Positions 37,211 to 46,673 are shown, counted from the stretch's first letter. The stretch is DNA of 64,000 nt from Gaiellasilicea sp963705515 (GCA_963705515.1 CAVPJV010000008.1:806001-870000); one strand, 5' to 3'. Notes: a model not told the origin generated them from the letters alone. Made by a program: numbers and translations.

Positions 37211-39430
37211 CTACGCCGCTTGCGGCAGGGGCTGCGCCTCGGGAGGGGCAGCCTCATGCTCGAGGCGGGGGAGCCAGCCGAGCCACTTCGGCAGGTACCA
37301 GTTCTTGTCGCCGAGCAGCTTCATCGTGGCGGGCAGGAGCACCGCGCGGATGAGGGTTGCGTCGATCAGGATCGCGGCTGCGAGCCCGATGCCCATCTCC
37401 TTCATGTCGATCAGCGGCAGCAGGGCGAACACCGAGAAGGTGCCGACCATGACGACGGCGGCGCTGGTGACGACACCTGCCGTGGACTTGATCCCGTGGG
37501 CGACGGCGTCGTCGTTCGAGAGACCGCGGTCATACGCCTCGCGGACGCGGCTCAGGACGAAGACGTGGTAGTCCATCGAGAGTCCGAACAGGATCACGAA
37601 CAGGAACATCGGCAACCAGGGCGTGATCCCGCCGTTCGACTGGAAGTCGAACAGGCTCTCGCCCCAGCCCCACTGGAAGGTGGCGACGAGGATGCCGTAC
37701 GCCGCTCCGACGGAGAGCAGGTTGAGCAGGATCGCCTTCAGCGCGACGACGATCGAGCGGAACGAGACCAGCATGATCAGGAAGGCGAACAGGAGCACGA
37801 AGCCGAAGACGAGTGGCGCGGTCGTCGTCATCTTCGCTTCCCAGTCCTTGTCCAGCGCGGTCGTGCCGGTGACGGCGTACTCGACGCCCTCGACCTCTCC
37901 GAGCGTGCTCGGGAGCAGGTCCTCGCGCAGCGTTGCGAGAGCGGCCTGTGACTTGGCGTCGGAGCCCGTGCCCGCAAGCGGGATCGAGAGCTGGGCGACG
38001 GTGCTGTCACGGCTGACCTCGAGCTCGATCGGGCCCTTCATCTGGCCGGATGCGAGCGCTTCCTGCTTGAGCTCGACGATCGCGTCCTGGATCGCCGGGG
38101 TGCGGACGTCGTCGGCCTGGATCGCGATCACGGCCGGGTCGTTCCCGCCCGGGAAGGCGGCGTCGAACTTCTTCAGCGGCTGGATCTCGGGGATCGAGAT
38201 GTCGTCGACGCCCGTCGTCGTCGTGTTCAGAGAGAACGCGGGGATCGTCAGCGCGACCAGGACGGCGCCGGCGGCGATCGCCGAGACGACCGGGCGGCGG
38301 AGAACACGATCGAGGATCGCGCCCCAGAAGCGGCTCTCGCCGTTCTTGCTGCGGAGCCGGCCCAGGAACGGGATCCGACCACGCTCGACCTTGTCGCCGA
38401 GCCTGCCGAGCAGCGCGGGCAGGACGGTGAGCGAGCCGAGCATCGCGACGGCGACGACCATCATCGTGCCGATCGAGAAGGACATGAACGTCTTGTCGCC
38501 GGAGAGGAACATGCCGGCCATGGCGATCAGGACGGTGACGCCCGAGATCAGGACGGCGCGGCCGGAGGTGGCTGCGGCGGCCTCGAGGGCGGCGTGCTCG
38601 CTGCGTCCGGCAGCCCGCTCCTCACGCTCGCGGCGGAGGTAGAAGAGGGAATAGTCGATGCCGACGGCGAGACCGATCAGGAGGATGACCTCGGCGATCG
38701 ACTCGTCGACGGGGATGAACTGGCTCGGCAAGGCGATCAGGCTCGTGGTCGCCATGACCGCGGTGATCGCGAGCAGCAGCGGCACGAGCGCCGCGACTGC
38801 GGAGCCGAACACGAACAGCAGGATCACGAGCGTCAGCGGGATCGCGACCATCCCGGCGGTTGCCAGCATGCTGTTGAAGGCGGCATCGGTCGCTTTCGTC
38901 GTGGTGACGCTGCCGAGCTGGTTGACCTCGAAGCCCGGATGCTCAGCTGCGGTCTTGTCCACCGCCGCCGTGAGCTTGTCGATGTAGAGCGCGGCCTCGT
39001 CGTAGGTGCCGACCGGCTGGTACTGCACCATCGCCGAGTGGCCGTCGTCCGAGACGAGGTCGGCGTGACCGACGTCGAGCGGGGTGTCGATCTTGCGTGC
39101 CTCGGGGAAGCCGCCGACCGTCTTGGCGACGTCCTCGATCACGGCCTTGAAGGCCGGATCGTCGGCCTTGAGCGTCTTCGACTGGATCAGGACGATCTCG
39201 CCCTGCTCGTCGGCGGCCTGCGGGAAGCCGGCCTCGATGATCTTGGTCGCGGTGGCGGCCTCGCCGACGGCGAGGTCGTTGTCCTCGAGGTACTTGGTGC
39301 CGACCTGGCCGCCGATGACGAAGGAGGCGACGACGAACGCGAGCCAGCCGAAGACGGCTGTCTTCCAGTGGTTCGCGCTCCACCGGCCCATGCGGGCGGC
39401 GAGGTTGTTGCTGCGCTTCAGGGGTGACAT
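37211..39430 (-). CDS. MMPL-family RND transporter
   Basis: 739 residues. N-terminal helix (WKTAVFGWLAFVVASFVIGG), a large extracytoplasmic loop, then helices with VILLIGLAVGIDYSLFYLRREREERAAG, the MMPL signature, and a duplicated second half with FVILFGLSMDYHVFVLSRVREAYDRG. The GxxxDY pairs (GLAVGIDYS, GLSMDYH) are the proton-relay region. Such proteins export lipids or drugs; the cargo is unknown. It stands alone, with its own terminator; no MmpS partner is adjacent. Confidence 0.9.
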   Translation of the reverse strand: MSPLKRSNNLAARMGRWSANHWKTAVFGWLAFVVASFVIGGQVGTKYLEDNDLAVGEAATATKIIEAGFPQAADEQGEIVLIQSKTLKADDPAFKAVIEDVAKTVGGFPEARKIDTPLDVGHADLVSDDGHSAMVQYQPVGTYDEAALYIDKLTAAVDKTAAEHPGFEVNQLGSVTTTKATDAAFNSMLATAGMVAIPLTLVILLFVFGSAVAALVPLLLAITAVMATTSLIALPSQFIPVDESIAEVILLIGLAVGIDYSLFYLRREREERAAGRSEHAALEAAAATSGRAVLISGVTVLIAMAGMFLSGDKTFMSFSIGTMMVVAVAMLGSLTVLPALLGRLGDKVERGRIPFLGRLRSKNGESRFWGAILDRVLRRPVVSAIAAGAVLVALTIPAFSLNTTTTGVDDISIPEIQPLKKFDAAFPGGNDPAVIAIQADDVRTPAIQDAIVELKQEALASGQMKGPIELEVSRDSTVAQLSIPLAGTGSDAKSQAALATLREDLLPSTLGEVEGVEYAVTGTTALDKDWEAKMTTTAPLVFGFVLLFAFLIMLVSFRSIVVALKAILLNLLSVGAAYGILVATFQWGWGESLFDFQSNGGITPWLPMFLFVILFGLSMDYHVFVLSRVREAYDRGLSNDDAVAHGIKSTAGVVTSAAVVMVGTFSVFALLPLIDMKEMGIGLAAAILIDATLIRAVLLPATMKLLGDKNWYLPKWLGWLPRLEHEAAPPEAQPLPQAA

Positions 39431-39484
39431 GGCTGCGGGGGTCCTTTCGGTTCGTGCGGGGGGTGGTGGACTTCGGTGGTGTGC

Positions 39485-40276
39485 TCAGGCTGCCCTGGCG
39501 TGGGACTGCGCGGAATGCGGCGTCCAGGCCTTCTGACGTGCGGGCAGCCGCACCGGCTCGACGGCCGGTGCCTGCAGCCGGGAGGCGACGAGCCAGCCGA
39601 CCGCGACGACGAGACCGCCTGCGGTCGCGTCGAAGATGAAGTGGTTGCCGGTGCCGACGATGATCAGCAGCATCAGCGCGGGGTAGGCGGCGCCGAGGAG
39701 GCGGAGCCACCGGTACGGGGCGAGCCGGGCGAGCGCGACGCCGACGATCAGGGCGTAGCCGAAGTGGAGGCTCGGCACGGCCGCGATCGGGTTGTAGAAG
39801 CTGCCGAGCAGGTCGGAGCTGAGGTTCAGCCCCGTGTCCTTGCTGACGGTGTCGGCGAAGCCCATGTTCGCGAGCCGCGGCGGTGCGGCCGGGTAGAGGA
39901 CGTAGCCGACGAGGGCCAGCGCGGTGCTGACGATCAGCGTCGAGCGGAGGAACGGAAACGCGTGCGGGCGCCGCTTGTGAACCCAGATGAGGACGGCTGC
40001 GGTGCCCGCGAAGTGGAGGAGGACGTAGAGGAAGCCGAGCAGCGCCGGAACGCCGGCGACCGAGCCGACGAGGTCCTGGATGTCGCGCTCGACGAAGAGA
40101 TGGAGGCGGCGCTCGAGCGCGACAATGTCGGCCGTATGCGCGCGAGCCGCCGCCCAGTCCTCGCCGCCGAAGCCGCGGACGAGCTCGTACACGCCGTAGA
40201 GGGCGGCCAGCGCTGCGAGCTCGATCCGGCCGGGGTAGGGCCGGCCGGCGAGTCTGCGGATGCGATCGAAGGACAT
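39485..40276 (-). CDS. PAP2-family membrane phosphatase/phosphotransferase
   Basis: 263 residues with about six transmembrane helices. The phosphatase motifs are AAVPSLHFGYAL (C2) and GTGNHFIFDATAGG (C3, H-x3-D), and an N-terminal region with LERRLHLFVERDIQDLV is typical of the inositolphosphotransferase-like PAP2_3 group (Aur1/Ipt1-like). It could hydrolyse polyprenyl or lipid phosphates, or transfer phosphoinositol; sequence alone does not decide. ATG 40276. A dyad motif (40334-40349) and a shared 13-mer lie upstream. Confidence 0.82.
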   Translation of the reverse strand: MSFDRIRRLAGRPYPGRIELAALAALYGVYELVRGFGGEDWAAARAHTADIVALERRLHLFVERDIQDLVGSVAGVPALLGFLYVLLHFAGTAAVLIWVHKRRPHAFPFLRSTLIVSTALALVGYVLYPAAPPRLANMGFADTVSKDTGLNLSSDLLGSFYNPIAAVPSLHFGYALIVGVALARLAPYRWLRLLGAAYPALMLLIIVGTGNHFIFDATAGGLVVAVGWLVASRLQAPAVEPVRLPARQKAWTPHSAQSHARAA

Positions 40277-40333
40277 GGCTGCAGCCTCCCATTGCCAAAA
40301 CCCCCAGACGATGCGGCGGGCCAGCGTCTTCCG

Positions 40334-40349
40334 GTGCGGGTATCCGTAC
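40334..40349. promoter_or_regulatory. 16-bp dyad upstream of the PAP2 gene (site 2)
   Basis: GTGCGGGTATCCGTAC. The same pattern occurs at 43431-43446 and 46674-46689. Twelve bases to the left lies CGATGCGGCGGGC (40309-40321), repeated exactly at 43406-43418 with the same 12-nt spacing. If the PAP2 promoter -10 is in that block, the dyad centre falls near -42, the position of a class of activator sites. Confidence 0.5.
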
Positions 40350-40497
40350 ATGCCTCTGAGAGGATCCCCACCGCGCGAGGCGGGCGGTATGGGGCATCAC
40401 CCCGGGCCGACCCTGGTCTTTCCCTGACACGCGGCTCCGGCACTGCGATAGTCGTCGAATCGGGGCGCCAGCCTTCATTGCCGGAGACCGCGTCGTC

Positions 40498-41883
40498 GTG
40501 CTTCCATCCCTCGACCCGACCCTGGGTGGGCAGCTCGCGCTGTTCGAGCTCGAGCGCGCCGGGTTCGAGGCCGAGCTCGGAGGGCGGGTCGCGTTCTCCA
40601 ACGTCGACCCCGGGAGCGGCCGCCGCTGGCTGCTCGAGATCGACCCGGCGCTCGAGTCGCCACCGGTGACCGCGCTCGAACCGGGCGGTGACACGATCGT
40701 CTCGCGGGCGAGGGACGTCGACGGGATCTTCGAGGCCCTGAACCTCTGGCGGACCGTTCGCCGGGACGGCGGGGCGGCGACCGCTACCGACTGCGCGACG
40801 CTCGACGAGGCAATCGACCGGGTCGTCGTCGAGGTCGGCGACACATACCCGGCGTTCGAGCTGCGCGATCTCAACTGGGAGGAGATCTGCGAGCGTCGCC
40901 TGGACGCGGTCAGGGGCGCGGCCGACCCGCTCAGCGCCTGCCAGGCCTGGCTCGCCGAGCTCGAGGACTCGCACACGTGGGTCTGGCCGGGACACGGGAA
41001 TCTCCCGTACGCCCTCCGAGTCGATGTCGACGACGTCTGGTTCACGCACGTGCCGCCGGAGTCGGCCGCGTTTGCAGCCGGCGCCCGGCCGGGCTGGCGG
41101 CTGGTCGAGCTGGACGGCGAGAGCCCCGACGGCCGCGGCTGGCTGGCGAGGACGGCGGCGCCCCCGCATTCGCGCCCTGCCCTTGCCGGCCGGCGGCTGC
41201 TCGCAGGCCCACCGGGCGTCCCGCGCGTCCTGACCGCCGCCGACCCGTCGGGACGCCGCGTCTCCTGGGAGGACGAGCCGGCGACTCGCCCGCCGGAGCC
41301 GGTCGTCAGCCGGCGCCGGCTCGACTCGGGCCACGGCTACGTCCGGATCGCTGCCTGGGTCGACGAGGGCGACGCCGCGATCGACGCCGCGCTCGACGAG
41401 CTGCGCGGCTGTGAGGCGGTGATCGTCGATCTGCGCCGCAACCCCGGCGGCAGCCTCGTCGCGGCCTGCCGAACGAGGGACCGCTTCCTTCGCACGGCGA
41501 CGACGCTCGGCTCGATCCGCTACAGCGTCGGCTCGGGTGGCCTCTCCGCGCCGACGCCGCTGCACGCGGAGCCCGCGGCCGATGCCTGGCCCGGCAGGCT
41601 GATCGTCCTCACCGACGAGCTCACCTTCTCCTCCGCCGAGGACTTCCTGCTCGGGCTGCAGGGACTCGACCACGTGCGTGTCGTCGGAGCGCCGAGTGGC
41701 GGCGGCAGCGGCAGGCCGCGCGTGCTCCGCCTCTTGCCCGGCTGGTCGTTGACGGTGAGCACGGCGCTCACCTACGACCGGAACGGCCGCTGCGTGGAGG
41801 GCGCCGGGCTTCCCGTCGACGTGTACGTGCCGTCGTCGCTCTCCGAGGTCGATGCGGCGCTCGAGGTGGCGGCGGCGCTCTAG
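40498..41883 (+). CDS. S41-family peptidase (C-terminal processing protease-like)
   Basis: 461 residues. An N-terminal region of unknown fold and a PDZ-like part (THVPPESAAFAAGARPGWRLVELDGESP) precede the S41 catalytic domain: GYVRIAAWVDEGDAAIDAALDELRGCEAVIVDLRRNPGGS and LTDELTFSSAEDFLLGLQG, the latter with the catalytic Ser. The usual catalytic Lys four residues after Ser is not obvious (SSAEDF), as in tricorn-type S41 peptidases that use other residues. No signal peptide is evident. Its TAG shares CTAG (41880-41883) with the convergent cyclase fusion gene. Confidence 0.82.
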   Translation: MLPSLDPTLGGQLALFELERAGFEAELGGRVAFSNVDPGSGRRWLLEIDPALESPPVTALEPGGDTIVSRARDVDGIFEALNLWRTVRRDGGAATATDCATLDEAIDRVVVEVGDTYPAFELRDLNWEEICERRLDAVRGAADPLSACQAWLAELEDSHTWVWPGHGNLPYALRVDVDDVWFTHVPPESAAFAAGARPGWRLVELDGESPDGRGWLARTAAPPHSRPALAGRRLLAGPPGVPRVLTAADPSGRRVSWEDEPATRPPEPVVSRRRLDSGHGYVRIAAWVDEGDAAIDAALDELRGCEAVIVDLRRNPGGSLVAACRTRDRFLRTATTLGSIRYSVGSGGLSAPTPLHAEPAADAWPGRLIVLTDELTFSSAEDFLLGLQGLDHVRVVGAPSGGGSGRPRVLRLLPGWSLTVSTALTYDRNGRCVEGAGLPVDVYVPSSLSEVDAALEVAAAL

Positions 41884-43076
41884 CCGCGAAGCAGGGCGAG
41901 CACGGCGAGCACGCGCCGGTGGTCCTCGGCGGTGGCCGTCAGGCGCAGCTTCACGAAGATGCTCGTCACGTGCTTCTCGACCGCGCGGAGCGTGACGAAG
42001 AGGCGTTCAGCGATCGCCTGGTTCGAGCGGCCCTCGGCCATCAGCTCGAGCACCTCGCGCTCGCGGGGTGAGAGCTCGGCGAGCGGGTCGTCGCGGCGGT
42101 GGCGGCCGACCAGCTGGCTGACGACGGCCGGGTCGAGCGCCGAGCCGCCCTCGGCGACACGCCGCACGGCGGCGGCGAACTCGTCGACATCGGCGACGCG
42201 GTCCTTGAGCAGGTAGCCGACGCTCTCGGCGCTGTCGGAGAGAAGGTCCATCGCGTAGCCGGGCTCGACGTATTGGGAGAGCACGAGCACGCCGACCTCG
42301 GGGTGGCTCTCGCGGATCTCCTTCGCGGCGCGCAGGCCCTCGTCCGTCTGCGTCGGCGGCATCCTGATGTCGACCACCGCCACGTCCGGCTTGTGCATGG
42401 CCACGTGACGGAGCAGGTCGTCGGCGTTGCCGGACTGCGCGACGACGTCGAAGCCGGCGTCGTCGAGCAGGCGAGCCACGCCCTCGCGAAGCAGCACGGA
42501 GTCGTCGGCGAGGACGACGCGAACCGGGGTCGCGCCGGGGCGCGCGCGAAGCGGAGGGAAGTCGCCGCCGAGGCCGGGCTCGTCGAGCTGGAAGATCCGC
42601 TCCGGCTCCGGCAGCTCCGGCAGCGCCCAGAGGCCGAGGTCGCGGAGCTCGCGGCCGGGGGCGAGCACCAGTGCAGACGCCTCCGAGGCGACGATCTGGC
42701 CGCCGTGGCCGGCGTTCGCGATCCGGTACGCGCGGTGGACCTCGACGCCGACATAGCCGTCCTCGCCGAGTGCCGCGGTGCCGGTGTGGAGGCCGATCCG
42801 GATGCGCACCGGCGCGGGCCAGGTGTGGCCCGACATCCGTCGCTGCGCTTCGATCGCCGCCAGTGCGGCGGCCTCTGCCTCTGCGAAGACGGCGAAGAGC
42901 TCGTCGCCGCGCGAGTCGACCTCGTGGCCGTCGGCTCCCGCTACGGCTTCACGCAGGAGGCGCCTGATGTCGACGAGCACGTGCTGCCACTCCTCGCCGA
43001 GCTCGCGTGCAAGCCGCGTCGAGCCCTCGACGTCGGCGAAGAGGAAGGTGACCGTTCCGGTCGGGAGCGCGCTCAC
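41880..43076 (-). CDS. Class III nucleotide cyclase-REC-LuxR fusion protein
   Basis: 398 residues in three parts. 1-170: class III cyclase homology domain (VTFLFADVEGSTRLARELG, VDSRGDELFAVFAEAEAA, RIRIGLHTGTA, YVGVEVHRAYRIANAGHGGQIVAS); metal Asp and the transition-state Arg are kept, the usual Asn of the N-x3-R motif is His, as in many actinobacterial members, so activity is uncertain. 187-305: NarL-type receiver (VVLADDSVLLREGVARLL, DVAVVDIRMPPTQTDEG, LLKDRVADVDEF). 330-395: LuxR HTH (LSPREREVLELMAEGRSNQAIAERLFVTLRAVEKHVTSIF). It is the only DNA-binding regulator next to the kinase at 43443. GTG start. Confidence 0.9.
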   Translation of the reverse strand: MSALPTGTVTFLFADVEGSTRLARELGEEWQHVLVDIRRLLREAVAGADGHEVDSRGDELFAVFAEAEAAALAAIEAQRRMSGHTWPAPVRIRIGLHTGTAALGEDGYVGVEVHRAYRIANAGHGGQIVASEASALVLAPGRELRDLGLWALPELPEPERIFQLDEPGLGGDFPPLRARPGATPVRVVLADDSVLLREGVARLLDDAGFDVVAQSGNADDLLRHVAMHKPDVAVVDIRMPPTQTDEGLRAAKEIRESHPEVGVLVLSQYVEPGYAMDLLSDSAESVGYLLKDRVADVDEFAAAVRRVAEGGSALDPAVVSQLVGRHRRDDPLAELSPREREVLELMAEGRSNQAIAERLFVTLRAVEKHVTSIFVKLRLTATAEDHRRVLAVLALLRG

Positions 43077-43118
43077 CCAGGGGAGTGTAGGAGCAGGGAG
43101 CGCGCTCGCCCAGTCGTA

Positions 43119-43346
43119 CTACGCGGCGACGTCCAGCAGTTCGGGGCTGCGGCGGGCGGCGTAGGCGAAGGGGTGGTAGAAGGCGTCGAGGGCGCGGGAG
43201 CGCTCGACCGAGAGCTCGAAGGACGAGTCGCTGGCGAGGTGGAGCACCTCGACGGCGACGCTGTCGTCCTCGGGAGTCCACCAGAGGACGACGTCGATTC
43301 CGTCGCCGCGGCGGTGGGCCAGATCGATTCTGTGATCGGCGAACAT
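43119..43346 (-). CDS. Small hypothetical protein in the signalling cluster
   Basis: 75 residues from ATG 43346, which follows an excellent AAGGAGG at 5 nt. Sequence MFADHRIDLAHRRGDGIDVVLWWTPEDDSVAVEVLH then SSFELSVERSRALDAFYHPFAYAA suggests one compact alpha/beta domain; there is no membrane segment or known motif. It stands alone between the cyclase fusion and the kinase, with its own dyad (43431-43446) 85 nt upstream, suggesting specific regulation. Confidence 0.7.
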   Translation of the reverse strand: MFADHRIDLAHRRGDGIDVVLWWTPEDDSVAVEVLHLASDSSFELSVERSRALDAFYHPFAYAARRSPELLDVAA

Positions 43347-43430
43347 GACTTCCTCCTTGGGGGTTGCGTTCATGGCGCAACACTCCCACGCAGGCGATCC
43401 CGCGCCGATGCGGCGGGCAGGTCTCTGGAG

Positions 43431-43446
43431 GTGCGGGTTTCCCTAC
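43431..43446. promoter_or_regulatory. 16-bp dyad upstream of the 75-residue protein (site 3)
   Basis: GTGCGGGTTTCCCTAC, with CGATGCGGCGGGC at 43406-43418, 12 nt away, exactly as at the PAP2 promoter. The right half is imperfect. The dyad is just past the kinase stop (43443), which it overlaps. Confidence 0.5.
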
Positions 43447-46289
43447 CCCTCGGGGCCGGGATCCAGGGGGATTTCCGCCGTGATGCGGGTGCCGCCGGCC
43501 GGCGGGCTGTCGACCTCGAGCGTGCCCTCGAGCGCCGCGACGCGGTCGGAGAGGCCGCGTAGACCCGATCCGGTGGCCGGATCGGCGCCGCCGACGCCGT
43601 CGTCGGCGACCTCGACCCGTGCGCTGGTCTCGTTGGAGCTGACGCACACGTTGACGACCGACGCGCGGGCGTACTTGATCACGTTCGCGAGTGCTTCCGC
43701 GATCACGTAGTACGCGGCGGCCTCGACTGCCTGAGGCAGCTCGACCTCCGGCGTCTCGATCTCGACCGGGATCGGCAGGCGCGAGGCGAGCGCCTCGAGC
43801 GCCGCGGCGAGGCCCCGGTCGGTGAGGACGGCGGGATGGATGCCCCGGGCGAGCTCGCGCAGCTCGTCGAGCGCGGCGGCGAGCTCCTCGCGCGCCGACT
43901 CGAGCACCGCGTGGGCGGCGTCGGGGTCGGTGCCGAGCCTGCTCTGGGCGAGCCGGAGCGAGAGCGAGAGCGCGACCAGCCGCTGTTGGGCGCCGTCGTG
44001 GAGGTTTCTCTCCAGGCGCCGCCGGGCCTCGTCGCCGGCCTTGACGATCCGGGCGCGCGACGCGCGCAGCTCCTCCTCCTGCCGCTTCCGATCGGTGATG
44101 TCCGCGAACAGGGCGACGTGGCTGACGACGGCTCCCGACGCATCCCGGATCGGTGCGGCCGAGACCTCGACGTCGATCAGGCTGCCGTCCTTGCAGAGCC
44201 GCTTCCCCTCGACGCCGGCGAAGACCTCCCCCGAGCGGACCCGCTGCATCAGCAATGCGAGCCGGTCCCGCTCGTGCTCGGGAGTGTGCCGGAGCGGGCC
44301 GCCGATCATCTCCTCCTCCGACCAGCCGAACATCCGCTCTGCGGCGGGGTTCCACATCACGATCTGGTCCTCGAGGTTGACCTCGACAACGGCCACCGGC
44401 GATGCCTCGATCGTCGCCCGCAGCCGCTCCTCGCTCGCGCGCAGATCGTGCTCGCGCATTTCGCGCTCGGTGACGTCGTCACCGCACACGAGCACGCGCT
44501 CGCGGCCGAGCATGTCGACGATCGGCGTCGCGGTCCACTCCATGACCCGCTCGCCGCCGTCGTGCGTGACCCAGCGCGAGAGGCGCAGCTGCGGGTCGAC
44601 GCCGTTGAACGCCGACGCGACGCCGATCGCCGCGAAGTAGCGATCCTCCTCGTGGAAGAGCTCGCCGAAGCTGCGGCCACGCATCTCCTCGTCCGACCAA
44701 CCCATCACCTCGACAAAGGCATCGTTGACGGCGTCCTCGACGATTTTCGCCTCGTCGTCGACGACGATCAGCAGGCTCGGGGTGATGTCCGCGACCTTGC
44801 TCAGGAAGTCGCGCTCGCGGTCGAGCTCGATCTCATGCTGCTTGCGCTGGGTGACGTCGAGGCCGCCGCAGATGATGTTGCGGACGTTGCCGGACTCGTC
44901 CAAGAGCGGCGCGGTCGACCACGCGATCACCATCTCCTCGCCGCGCCGGTTGACGAACGTGTTCTCCCAGATGGCCGACGGATGGGCCGGGTTCCTCTCG
45001 AAGCGCTCGCGCACCTCGTCGCGCTCGCCGGGCGAGATGAAGACGTCCCAGAAGTACTCGTGGCGAACGTCCTCGACGTTCTCGTAGCCGCTGGCCTGCT
45101 CGCAGGCGGTGTTGTAGTTGGCGATCCGTCCATCGAGCTCGAGGGACATCAGCAGCGACGGAGCCGTGTTGACGATCGTCTCGAGGAAGACGAACTGCGC
45201 TCGCAGCTCGGCCTGCAGCTGTTCGTTCTCGAGCCAGAGCGCCGCCGCCGCCGCGACCGCATCGACGAGCTCGGGCTCGTCCGCGAGCGAGGGATCGTGG
45301 ATGAGGGCGCCGACGAGCTGCCCGTTCCGCCGCACGTCGTGCCTCACGCGGGTGCCGTCGCTGCCGGGGAACAGGGTCCCGTTGGGCAGCACCAGCTGCT
45401 CCCGCTCGGGCAGCCAGTAGACGAGGTCGAGGGACGGGTCGCGGAGCGAGTGGGCGAGCGCGTCACGGATCGGGATCCCGCGGCCGAGCTCGACGAGCAG
45501 GTCGGCGACGCCGCTCCGCGCGAGCCGGCTCCGGAGCACCCCGGCCAGGAACGCCACCGGCACGAGCGCGAACGTGACGAGGAAGAGGAAGTAGAGCGGC
45601 TGGGCCGCATCCTCGGAGATCGTGTCGACGACCAGCTGGACGAAGAGGACGCCCAGGACGAGTGCGCCCGTGCCGAGGACAGGGCCGAGCGCCCGGTGCA
45701 ACGCCCCCCTTGAACGGACGAAGCGGGTGACGACGATCGCGATCACGGCGATCAGGAGTGCAAGGGCGACCACGCTGACGACGCTGCGAACGAGTGTGTG
45801 CGCCGTTTCGCTGCTCGTGACGGCGATCGTGCTGGTGCAGGTGGAGCAGTTCGGGTCGGGCTGCTCGTCGACCAGCAGCTGCGCGAGGGAGCCGACGAGG
45901 ACGAGCACGTACGTGCTGATCACGAGCCACAGATCGCGGCGGCCCTGGAGATGCCCTGTCGGGTACGCCAGCAACAGGTGGACGAACGCACCGAGCGCGA
46001 GGCTGCTGACCAGCACGCCGAGGGTGAAGATCCAGTCGTTGTCCGACTCGGTGAGCGCCCCGAGGAACCAGAAGTACGCGACGAGGACGAGCAGGAAGCC
46101 CGTGCGGTTGTCAGGACGCCTCCAGAGCGCGATCACGCCTGAGGCGAGGAACGAGAGCCCGACGGTGAGGGCGAGCGAGAGGAAGGCGGCCGTGTTCTCG
46201 ACGTGGTCGCTCGCAAGGACGAGCGCGGTGCCGATCGCGGCGAGCGCCAGCCCCCCGGCCGCGACCAGGACGAGTGTGCGGGTCCTCAT
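43443..46289 (-). CDS. Multi-PAS sensor histidine kinase, NarL-system type
   Basis: 948 residues. N-terminal membrane part with about eight helices (1-265), a short GAF-like region (VYWLPEREQLVLPNG...ALIHDPSLADEPELV), then three PAS domains with PAC ends (near 365-490, 490-615, 620-740), the HisKA_3 dimer-phosphorylation site RRRLERNLHDGAQQRLVALSLSLRLAQ (about 750) and HATPase (IAEALANVIKYARAS, VEVADDGVGGAD, GLRGLSDRVAALEG). It overlaps the receiver gene by 4 nt (ATGA). NarL-type kinases partner with LuxR regulators, and the cyclase fusion two genes on is the obvious candidate. Confidence 0.93.
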   Translation of the reverse strand: MRTRTLVLVAAGGLALAAIGTALVLASDHVENTAAFLSLALTVGLSFLASGVIALWRRPDNRTGFLLVLVAYFWFLGALTESDNDWIFTLGVLVSSLALGAFVHLLLAYPTGHLQGRRDLWLVISTYVLVLVGSLAQLLVDEQPDPNCSTCTSTIAVTSSETAHTLVRSVVSVVALALLIAVIAIVVTRFVRSRGALHRALGPVLGTGALVLGVLFVQLVVDTISEDAAQPLYFLFLVTFALVPVAFLAGVLRSRLARSGVADLLVELGRGIPIRDALAHSLRDPSLDLVYWLPEREQLVLPNGTLFPGSDGTRVRHDVRRNGQLVGALIHDPSLADEPELVDAVAAAAALWLENEQLQAELRAQFVFLETIVNTAPSLLMSLELDGRIANYNTACEQASGYENVEDVRHEYFWDVFISPGERDEVRERFERNPAHPSAIWENTFVNRRGEEMVIAWSTAPLLDESGNVRNIICGGLDVTQRKQHEIELDRERDFLSKVADITPSLLIVVDDEAKIVEDAVNDAFVEVMGWSDEEMRGRSFGELFHEEDRYFAAIGVASAFNGVDPQLRLSRWVTHDGGERVMEWTATPIVDMLGRERVLVCGDDVTEREMREHDLRASEERLRATIEASPVAVVEVNLEDQIVMWNPAAERMFGWSEEEMIGGPLRHTPEHERDRLALLMQRVRSGEVFAGVEGKRLCKDGSLIDVEVSAAPIRDASGAVVSHVALFADITDRKRQEEELRASRARIVKAGDEARRRLERNLHDGAQQRLVALSLSLRLAQSRLGTDPDAAHAVLESAREELAAALDELRELARGIHPAVLTDRGLAAALEALASRLPIPVEIETPEVELPQAVEAAAYYVIAEALANVIKYARASVVNVCVSSNETSARVEVADDGVGGADPATGSGLRGLSDRVAALEGTLEVDSPPAGGTRITAEIPLDPGPEG

Positions 46290-46645
46290 TCGAGCAGGTC
46301 GGCCAGAGCAGTCCCGCCAAGCTCATCCTTGGGGATGAAGCCACGGGCACCGCTCTGCTCGATCAGCCCGCCGTAGTCGGCTGCATCCCGGCTCGAGACC
46401 AAGACGACGGCCGGTGGGCCGCCGTTCAGATTGAGCTCCCGGCAGACGGCGAATCCGTCCATGTCCGGCAGCTGCACGTCGAGCAGGATCACGTCCGGCG
46501 CGAGCATGCGCGCGGCGGCGATCCCGGAGGAGCCGTCTGCGGCCTCACCGACGACCTCGAATCCTTCAGCTTCCAGAATCGCCCGTGCGGAGGCGCGAAA
46601 GCTGGGGTGGTCGTCGATGATCACCACGGTGTTGGGCATGGACAT
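46286..46645 (-). CDS. Stand-alone receiver domain protein
   Basis: 119 residues, a receiver only: VIIDDHPSFRASARAIL (acidic pocket), DVILLDVQLPDMDGFAVC (phospho-Asp), VLVSSRD and FIPKDELGG (conserved Lys). No output domain. It is the first gene of an operon with the kinase and probably acts as phosphate sink, phosphorelay or by protein contact. The start could be the second Met (46639). Dyad site 1 lies 29 nt upstream. Confidence 0.88.
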   Translation of the reverse strand: MSMPNTVVIIDDHPSFRASARAILEAEGFEVVGEAADGSSGIAAARMLAPDVILLDVQLPDMDGFAVCRELNLNGGPPAVVLVSSRDAADYGGLIEQSGARGFIPKDELGGTALADLLE

Positions 46646-46673
46646 ATCCTGGCAGAGGCAAGCGGCTTGGGAA

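Noticed and set aside
38594..39427. Plus-strand frame opposite the MMPL gene
   Set aside because: Low-complexity Asp/Gly/Arg-rich translation; the minus strand has a complete transporter.
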